This document shows positions 7,381 to 12,401 of a stretch of DNA of 12,401 nucleotides, in pieces. This DNA is from Bacteroidales bacterium UBA5833 (GTDB taxonomy: Bacteria > Bacteroidota > Bacteroidia > Bacteroidales > Lentimicrobiaceae): positions 1 to 12,401 of the forward strand of contig DJGZ01000046.1 of assembly GCA_002433025.1 (NCBI GenBank). Direction: 5' to 3'. The notes under the pieces were generated by a model. It saw only the letters and a program-made list of their open reading frames with translations, was not told the origin of the DNA and did no database searches. A program made the translations under genes and the position numbers. The stretch's first letter is position 1. Every line of letters starts with the position of its first letter.

Positions 7381-8298
7381 CTATTTCAGTTCAAAACTGG
7401 TTTGTCCGATCTCGAAATCCCCGGTATAAACCGATACCACATATACTCCTTCGGGAAGGTTTTCCTTGGCAGAGCGGTTAATCCAGTATGTGCAGATATC
7501 CATGGCCTGGTTCTGGTAATTTACGGTTTCGCGCATGGTATATTGGAGGATTTCCCCTTTATAACTGAACGAATAATCATCACCCCGGCCCCTGGCAAGG
7601 ATTATTTTGTCGGGCCGCGCGATGCGTATGTAGATATCTTTGGCCCCGGCCGAAAGCAGGGGGTTTTCGCCAAGGGTAAAGCAAACCTTGACCTTTTCCA
7701 CGCGTTTGGCCTTATCGGTAATACGTTCCTTGTCGCCACTGCCGCGAACACCGGATGCTGTTATTTTATAGGCCTTGAGTACGGCGGCCATGGTTACCTT
7801 TTCGGTAAGGGCTTCCTTATCTTTCAGCAACGAGCTGCTCTTTTGCTGCTCCATCTGATAGCTTGAGCGGATTTGTTCATTCTCGGCTTTCAGTTCCTGG
7901 TTTACCGTATAGAGCGAATCTATCTGCTTCAGGTAACCCTGCGAAATGGAACGCAGGCGGTCAAGTTTCTTCTTCACCTTGTAGAACTCATACTGGGTGT
8001 CAAGCAGTTTTCTGATCTCAATGGCATTTGCCTGAATGATGCTGTCCTTGGCCGCCAGCGAATCGGAAAATGACCCGTACTCCAGCTTGATATTGTTGTG
8101 TTCAGTGATGAGGGAGTCAAGTTCATGCTGTAATTCAACCCTTTGCTTTTCCTTTTCTTCGAGCAGGGAGCCCAGGCGTGAACGGGTCGAAAGGTAAAGC
8201 CAGGTTAATAATGCCATGGCGGCAAGAAGGATTACGATAATGATCAATGATTTGTTGCGGCTTTTGTTGCCAACGTTGATATCATTCATACTGTCCAT
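7381..8298 (-). CDS. Membrane-anchored coiled-coil protein of unknown function
   Basis: I do not recognise a named family with certainty. The 305-residue product has a short basic N-terminus (KSRNKS), one membrane segment at about 18-37 (LIIIVILLAAMALLTWLYLS), a long charged heptad-rich coiled coil at about 42-168, and a C-terminal domain of about 135 residues rich in predicted beta strands. The C-terminus contains TDKAKRVEKVKVCFTLGEN, YIRIARPDKIILARG and a closing LPEGVYVVSVYTGDFEIGQT pattern that resembles the last strands of an Ig-like or FN3-like fold. By the positive-inside rule the coiled coil and beta domain should be periplasmic. Similar single-pass coiled-coil proteins are, from memory, common as conserved hypotheticals in Bacteroidota. 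An ATG at 8289 is an alternative start that removes three residues. It has its own predicted promoter and terminator, so it is probably a single-gene unit. Confidence 0.85.
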   Translation of the reverse strand: MDSMNDINVGNKSRNKSLIIIVILLAAMALLTWLYLSTRSRLGSLLEEKEKQRVELQHELDSLITEHNNIKLEYGSFSDSLAAKDSIIQANAIEIRKLLDTQYEFYKVKKKLDRLRSISQGYLKQIDSLYTVNQELKAENEQIRSSYQMEQQKSSSLLKDKEALTEKVTMAAVLKAYKITASGVRGSGDKERITDKAKRVEKVKVCFTLGENPLLSAGAKDIYIRIARPDKIILARGRGDDYSFSYKGEILQYTMRETVNYQNQAMDICTYWINRSAKENLPEGVYVVSVYTGDFEIGQTSFELK

Positions 8299-8366
8299 AT
8301 TTCAGCATATTTTTTTGCAGATATTCCTTGAGGTTGATTCCATATTATGGAACGTAAAACCTTGTG

Positions 8367-8398
8367 CAAAATTACAGCTTTTAAAGAGATTCCGCATA
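8367..8398 (-). promoter_or_regulatory. Predicted Bacteroidota-type promoter of the coiled-coil gene
   Basis: On the minus strand TAATTTTG (8374-8367) matches the -7 consensus TAnnTTTG exactly. A weaker -33 box TATG (8398-8395) lies 20 bases upstream. Transcription would begin near 8360, giving a leader of about 60 bases before the start codon at 8298. Confidence 0.5.
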
Positions 8399-8431
8399 TT
8401 TTATTTTATGGGGTAATCACGATAAACAACA

Positions 8432-8462
8432 GGGGGATAAATCCTTATAGGAAATATCCCCC
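8432..8462 (-). terminator. Hairpin terminator after the C69 peptidase gene, possibly bidirectional
   Basis: GGGGGATA (8432-8439) pairs perfectly with TATCCCCC (8455-8462), and inside it TCCT (8442-8445) pairs with AGGA (8449-8452), giving a long stem with a small symmetric internal loop. It starts 26 bases past the stop codon of the minus-strand peptidase gene. The following minus-strand tract (TGTTGTTTAT) is moderately U-rich. On the plus strand the stem is followed by TTTT, so it could also stop transcription entering from the other side. Confidence 0.65.
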
Positions 8463-8488
8463 TTTTCAGTTAAATCAGCAATCCTTTA

Positions 8489-10165
8489 TTAATGGCTTTC
8501 CCCCCGGTACTTGAACTTATCGCCGGTTTTCTCGATGATCATACGGTAATAGGACTCATCATAACCCGGGAATTTAACTTTCGGGTTCTGATTGTTTCCG
8601 TCCTTAACTTTTACATTTCCATCAAGATACCTGGTAAACAGATAGCGGTAAAGTTCCTTCCAGCGCATCACCGTGCTGTTTCCCTGATTAACGGAGTAAT
8701 CCGTAAGGAATTCGCGTGCCTTGGCCGGATCTTTCTGATACAATTCCACCGCCGCTTTGTCGACCACATCCGTGTAGGAGATGAATTTACCTTCGAGCGC
8801 CGACTGCACTTTCTGTATGTCAGCAATCATATCTTTGTAACGTGTATAGGCAAGGTTCGAAACCTGGTTGAAAACCCAGAAAGCGGAATTGTCGGAAAAC
8901 TCCATCATGCTGCCATTGCCAACAGCGTATGCTTCAGGCACTTGCGTAATTCCGCAATACATTGGTACATATACGGTGCTATAAGTATCGTCGACACTGA
9001 ACCACAGAATGCCGCCAACGGGATCGGGCAGCCATCCGCGCGATTGGGCCACAAAGGAAAAGCCGGTCTGCTGGGTGGAGATGGCCCTTTCGTGGAAATA
9101 GGTTTCACCGTCCACCTTCCAGGTCATCGGCCGCCAGCGGACGATCGACTGATATGGCCCGGCCCCGACATCCCTGGTCATATCCAGCTCGGTACCCTGA
9201 TAATAATCCCGCATCATACCGATCACATCTCTTACGGTAAGTTTTCTGTCGGGTTTAACCCAGAGCGGCATGCGGTTCTTCAGGTCATGTCCTTTGGCAT
9301 AATCCGCGTATTTATCCATTCCGCTGCTCACCTGGTTGAAACCGGCCCATACCCGGGCTTCGCAAAAGCGGGCGGCTCCGAAGTCGAGGGGTGCATAAGT
9401 GTCAGAAAAACTGAAATCCTGATCGGCGCCTGTATAATAGCCCTTCTCTCTGGCGAAACTGATAACATCCGGTGAGTAGATGCAATTTTCCGGGTCATTC
9501 AGCGGGAAAGTGGTGATACGTGCCTGATTGGCATGGCCGGAGATGTAACCGTCAGGAATGCGCATGGCTACCCATACGGCTCCTTTGTTGTGTACCGTGC
9601 GGGTGCGGCCTCTTTTGTCCTTTACCACCTGAGGCGACCCCTTGCCGATCATCTCAAGGATCCACACTTCATTGGGATCGGAGATCGAGAAGGATTCTCC
9701 CGAGCTGTAATAGCCGTATTCGGCAACCAGTTCGCCCATAATGCGGATGGCTTCGCGCGCGGTTTTTGCCCTTTGGAGGGTGATATACATCAGGCTGCCG
9801 TAATCAATGATTCCGGTCGTATCAACCAGTTCAGGCAGTCCGCCATAGGTGGTTTCACCGATGGCCACCTGATGCTCGTTTATATTACCGACAACGGACC
9901 AGGTATGCTTTGCCTGTTTTATCTTCCCGAGATATTTACCTGTATCCCATTCATATACATCAAGCATGGTACCTTCGGGATAATCTGCTGCCGGTCTGAA
10001 ATACAGTTCTCCGTAAAGCACATGTGAGTCAGCTGCATAGGTAATCATGGTAGAACCATCGGCGCTGGCACCTTTGGTCACCAGAAAATTCGTACAGGCC
10101 ATAAGGGGGCCTGCCAACAATAGCCCCGCCACAACAAGCAAGGCATTCAAACTGATTTTTCGCAT
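8489..10165 (-). CDS. Secreted C69-family dipeptidase (PepD-like Ntn hydrolase)
   Basis: This protein is a predicted dipeptidase of peptidase family C69, an N-terminal nucleophile hydrolase that cleaves dipeptides or short peptides, here after export from the cytoplasm. The 558-residue product starts with a signal peptide (MRKISLNALLVVAGLLLAGPLMA); cleavage exposes Cys24 in CTNFLVTKGASADGSTMI, which matches the family's N-terminal catalytic cysteine followed by the ASxDGS motif. Further family signatures are GEITTYGG-like GETTYGGLPEL at about 103-113 and EYGYYSSGESFSISDPNEVW around 150-169, with WILEMIGKG after it. LMAC also fits a lipobox, so lipidation of the same cysteine is an alternative that would conflict with its catalytic role. 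The length is near the usual size for Bacteroidota members. The gene is divergent from atpD, followed by its own hairpin, and appears monocistronic. I saw no clear promoter match upstream. Confidence 0.92.
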   Translation of the reverse strand: MRKISLNALLVVAGLLLAGPLMACTNFLVTKGASADGSTMITYAADSHVLYGELYFRPAADYPEGTMLDVYEWDTGKYLGKIKQAKHTWSVVGNINEHQVAIGETTYGGLPELVDTTGIIDYGSLMYITLQRAKTAREAIRIMGELVAEYGYYSSGESFSISDPNEVWILEMIGKGSPQVVKDKRGRTRTVHNKGAVWVAMRIPDGYISGHANQARITTFPLNDPENCIYSPDVISFAREKGYYTGADQDFSFSDTYAPLDFGAARFCEARVWAGFNQVSSGMDKYADYAKGHDLKNRMPLWVKPDRKLTVRDVIGMMRDYYQGTELDMTRDVGAGPYQSIVRWRPMTWKVDGETYFHERAISTQQTGFSFVAQSRGWLPDPVGGILWFSVDDTYSTVYVPMYCGITQVPEAYAVGNGSMMEFSDNSAFWVFNQVSNLAYTRYKDMIADIQKVQSALEGKFISYTDVVDKAAVELYQKDPAKAREFLTDYSVNQGNSTVMRWKELYRYLFTRYLDGNVKVKDGNNQNPKVKFPGYDESYYRMIIEKTGDKFKYRGESH

Positions 10166-10395
10166 AGATATGATGATTTATTGATAAATTTCTGTAGTAC
10201 CGGCCTGATCAGCTAAATAAACCTCGTCATTATCTGAGACCGGGCAGCCAAAATACAAAAAATTAAAACGTTACCACCTTCCAAAAATTATAAACGCGCG
10301 CATCTTCCCGTCCGGAACCGGCATCCCCTGAGATTGGCCTGAATCAAAGCCGGGACATTTCCGGTGTTTAATCCCTGATAAATTATTCCTGAACA

Positions 10396-10425
10396 TTTGT
10401 ATAAATCGATTGTTTGTTAAATTTG
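10396..10425 (+). promoter_or_regulatory. Predicted Bacteroidota-type promoter of atpDC
   Basis: TTTG (10396-10399) is followed after 18 bases by TAAATTTG (10418-10425), an exact match to TAnnTTTG. The spacing is one base below the usual 19-21. Transcription would begin near 10432, giving a leader of about 23 bases before the ATG at 10455. This also places the upstream in-frame ATG at 10410 before the transcript start. Confidence 0.6.
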
Positions 10426-10454
10426 CTCACTTTCAATATTTCAATAAACAAATC

Positions 10455-11960
10455 ATGGCCGAACCCGTAATTGGCAGAATATCACAGATTATTGGCCCCG
10501 TAGTGGATGTGTCCTTTGATCAGAAATCCGTTTTACCTAATATTTACGATGCCCTTGAAGTCACCAGCGACACAGGGCATGTGATCGTGCTGGAATGTCA
10601 GCAGGATATCGGAGAAAGCACCATCAGGACCATTGCCATGGACTCAACCGACGGCCTGCACCGCGGGATGAAGGTGGTTTCGAAGGGACAGCCCATCTCC
10701 ATGCCGGTGGGTGAAGATGTGAAAGGCAGGCTTTTCAATGTAATCGGCGCCCCCATCGATGGTCTCGGCCCGGTTTCCGGAAAAGATACCTATGCCATCC
10801 ACCGTGAACCCCCGAAGTTTGAAAACCTTACCACCCAGAGCGAGGTGCTTTATACCGGCATCAAGGTGATCGACCTGATAGAACCTTATGCAAAGGGCGG
10901 AAAAATCGGTTTGTTCGGCGGTGCCGGAGTTGGTAAAACCGTGATTATCATGGAGCTGATCAACAACATTGCCAAACGTTATTCAGGCCTTTCGGTCTTT
11001 TCGGGCGTAGGCGAACGTACCCGTGAAGGCAATGACCTGCTCCGCGAAATGATTGAATCGGGCGTTATCCGTTATGGTGACGCATTCCTTGAAGATATGG
11101 AAAAAGGCGGATGGGACCTCAGCAAGGTTGACCGCGAGGAACTGATGAAATCGCAGGCGACGCTGGTGTTCGGACAGATGAACGAGCCTCCCGGAGCGCG
11201 TGCAAGGGTTGCCTTGTCGGGACTCACCATGGCCGAGTATTTCCGCGACGGGGATGAAAAAACCGGCGGCCGCGACATCCTTTTCTTTGTAGATAATATT
11301 TTCCGCTTTACCCAGGCAGGTTCTGAAGTGTCAGCACTTTTAGGCCGCATGCCTTCGGCGGTGGGATACCAGCCCACCCTGGCAACCGAAATGGGCATAA
11401 TGCAGGAGCGCATTACCTCTACCAAACGCGGTTCCATCACCTCGGTGCAGGCGGTTTACGTGCCTGCTGATGACCTTACCGACCCGGCGCCGGCCACCAC
11501 CTTTGCCCACCTGGATGCCACCACCGTACTCAGCCGTAAAATCGCCGAGTTGGGCATCTATCCTGCCGTTGACCCCCTCGATTCCACTTCGCGCATCCTT
11601 TCGCCCGATGTGGTTGGCGAAGATCATTACCGCACCGCCCTCAGGGTGAAGGAAATCCTTCAGCGGTATAAAGAACTCCAGGATATCATTGCCATTCTGG
11701 GAATGGACGAACTTTCGGATGAAGATAAACTCGTGGTTTCCCGCGCCCGCCGTGTTCAGCGGTTCCTTTCGCAGCCTTTCCATGTGGCCACCCAGTTCAC
11801 CGGAATCCCGGGAACTTTTGTTGCCATTGAAGATACCATCAAGGGCTTCAAAATGATCCTCGACGGGGAGATGGACGAGTATCCCGAGGCTGCCTTTAAC
11901 CTGGTCGGGACCATTGAAGAAGCGATGGAAAAGGGCAAGAAAATGATGGCAGCCAAATAA
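10455..11960 (+). CDS. atpD: F-type ATP synthase subunit beta (F1 catalytic subunit)
   Basis: This is the catalytic subunit of the F1 head, which makes ATP from ADP and phosphate as the central stalk rotates. The 501-residue product starts MAEPVIGRISQIIGPVVDVSF, the standard beta-subunit N-terminal barrel. The Walker A loop GGAGVGKT is at 155-162 (Lys161), followed by GERTREGNDL, the Walker B aspartate is Asp280 in ILFFVDN, and the contact loop for the central stalk reads DELSDED at 418-424, one conservative change from DELSEED. All catalytic motifs are intact and the C-terminal helical domain is complete. The frame is open to an ATG at 10410, but the family N-terminus and the promoter position both favour 10455. 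It is the first gene of a two-gene operon with atpC, 24 bases before it. Confidence 0.98.
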   Translation: MAEPVIGRISQIIGPVVDVSFDQKSVLPNIYDALEVTSDTGHVIVLECQQDIGESTIRTIAMDSTDGLHRGMKVVSKGQPISMPVGEDVKGRLFNVIGAPIDGLGPVSGKDTYAIHREPPKFENLTTQSEVLYTGIKVIDLIEPYAKGGKIGLFGGAGVGKTVIIMELINNIAKRYSGLSVFSGVGERTREGNDLLREMIESGVIRYGDAFLEDMEKGGWDLSKVDREELMKSQATLVFGQMNEPPGARARVALSGLTMAEYFRDGDEKTGGRDILFFVDNIFRFTQAGSEVSALLGRMPSAVGYQPTLATEMGIMQERITSTKRGSITSVQAVYVPADDLTDPAPATTFAHLDATTVLSRKIAELGIYPAVDPLDSTSRILSPDVVGEDHYRTALRVKEILQRYKELQDIIAILGMDELSDEDKLVVSRARRVQRFLSQPFHVATQFTGIPGTFVAIEDTIKGFKMILDGEMDEYPEAAFNLVGTIEEAMEKGKKMMAAK

Positions 11961-11984
11961 CATTGCTTTAATCAGCAGCTGATC

Positions 11985-12221
11985 ATGAACCTCGAAGTCA
12001 TTACCCCCGAAACAACCCTCTTTAACGCCGAAGTTACCCTGGTGCAACTGCCCGGTAAATCAGGATCATTTGAGATCATGCACAACCATGCGCCCATGAT
12101 TGCAACCCTGAAAAAGGGAAAGATTAAAATTGTGGACCCGGAAAAGAATATCCGTTATCTCGAAATTAACGGAGGTACCCTTCAGGTGCAAAACAACAAA
12201 ATACTGATTCTGGCAGATTGA
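11985..12221 (+). CDS. atpC: F-type ATP synthase subunit epsilon, short form
   Basis: This is the central-stalk subunit that joins the gamma subunit and the c-ring in F1. The 78-residue product covers only the N-terminal beta-sandwich: MNLEVITPETTLFNAEVTLV, LPGKSGSFEIMHNHAPMI (the conserved GxxGxFExxxxHAP pattern) and LKKGKIKIV. The C-terminal two-helix domain, present in the usual 130-140 residue form, is absent. The stop codon at 12219-12221 is followed directly by a terminator, and the sequence is clean, so this is a natural short form as known in Bacteroidota and not a frameshift. It follows atpD after 24 bases; no further ATP synthase gene follows. Confidence 0.95.
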   Translation: MNLEVITPETTLFNAEVTLVQLPGKSGSFEIMHNHAPMIATLKKGKIKIVDPEKNIRYLEINGGTLQVQNNKILILAD

Positions 12222-12258
12222 TTTGTTAAATGTTTCAATAACAGATCCATTTTTTTTT
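12220..12258 (+). terminator. Intrinsic terminator of atpDC
   Basis: GATTTGTTA (12220-12228) pairs with TAACAGATC (12239-12247) over 9 bp with one G-U wobble, and a run of nine T follows at 12250-12258. The stem begins inside the atpC stop codon. The AT-rich stem is modest, but the T-run is strong. It ends the operon after two genes. Confidence 0.7.
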
Positions 12259-12401
12259 ACTTCTCCGCCATTTTCGACACTTCCGGCGCCAGCATGGCTG
12301 ATTTAAAAGCTTTAAAAAAAAAGTAAAGCTTCATTCGGCATTGCCCGATAACCAATTGTGGTTTACAGTGCCTGAAACTGGATCAAGATCAAAACCTGTG
12401 G

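Noticed and set aside
7101..7481. Open frame of 126 codons on the plus strand in the spacer between tetR and the coiled-coil gene
   Set aside because: No recognisable domain, odd composition, and it runs through the terminator at 7325-7356 and into the 3' end of the opposite-strand gene.
8492..9475. Open frame of 327 codons on the plus strand opposite the C69 peptidase gene
   Set aside because: It is the antisense of a well-supported family gene and has no domain of its own.
10166..10280. Promoter for the C69 peptidase gene
   Set aside because: TATTTTGG on the minus strand is near the -7 consensus, but no -33 box lies at a suitable distance, so I did not list it.
10410..10454. N-terminal extension of AtpD from the ATG at 10410
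   Set aside because: The family N-terminus begins at the ATG at 10455, and the predicted -7 box (10418-10425) lies downstream of the 10410 ATG, so it would not be in the transcript.
12294..12331. A 10-codon ORF (MADLKALKKK) with an AT-rich inverted repeat AAGCTTTA / TAAAGCTT after atpC
   Set aside because: Too short to support as a gene, it follows a terminator, and the inverted repeat has no T-run after it; A/T-rich sequence makes both likely by chance.

Overview
The window looks like a chromosomal segment from a Bacteroidota (probably Bacteroidales-type) bacterium. The evidence is the Bacteroidota promoter pattern (a TTTG-like -33 element 18-20 bp before TAnnTTTG) upstream of three genes, the general lack of Shine-Dalgarno sequences with A/T-rich start regions instead, a very short ATP synthase epsilon subunit of the Bacteroidota kind, and the overall protein character. 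It holds eight convincing protein genes, several hairpins and three predicted promoters. I see no mobile elements, CRISPR arrays, tRNAs or rRNAs.

Layout. Positions 1-252 are non-coding and carry a perfect 15-bp hairpin after the efflux operon. From about 7008 down to 253 the minus strand encodes a compact tripartite efflux operon transcribed in the order TetR-family regulator, TolC-like outer-membrane channel, lipoprotein periplasmic adaptor, RND inner-membrane pump, with short gaps (32, about 22-55 and 7 bases). A predicted promoter precedes the regulator, and an inverted repeat overlapping its -7 box is a candidate operator. Positions 6887-7380 are a non-coding spacer. Next on the minus strand comes a membrane-anchored coiled-coil protein of unknown function (7381-8298) with its own promoter and terminator, then a secreted C69-family dipeptidase (8489-10165) with its own downstream hairpin. 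On the plus strand a two-gene atpD-atpC operon (10455-12221) has its own promoter and a terminator that begins at the atpC stop codon; positions 12259-12401 hold no gene I can support.

How the genes work together. The efflux operon supplies a complete tripartite system (pump, adaptor, channel) with a probable autoregulating TetR repressor; its substrate cannot be read from sequence. AtpD and AtpC are the catalytic beta and central-stalk epsilon subunits of F1; the other F-type subunits must be encoded elsewhere, because the operon ends here. The peptidase and the coiled-coil protein appear to be independent single-gene units.

I did not find a clearly new multi-gene system. The points most worth a second look are the RND pump's two extra hydrophobic segments and altered proton-relay positions, the candidate operator and phased direct repeats upstream of tetR, the conserved-looking but unassigned coiled-coil membrane protein, and the C69 catalytic cysteine that also fits a lipobox.
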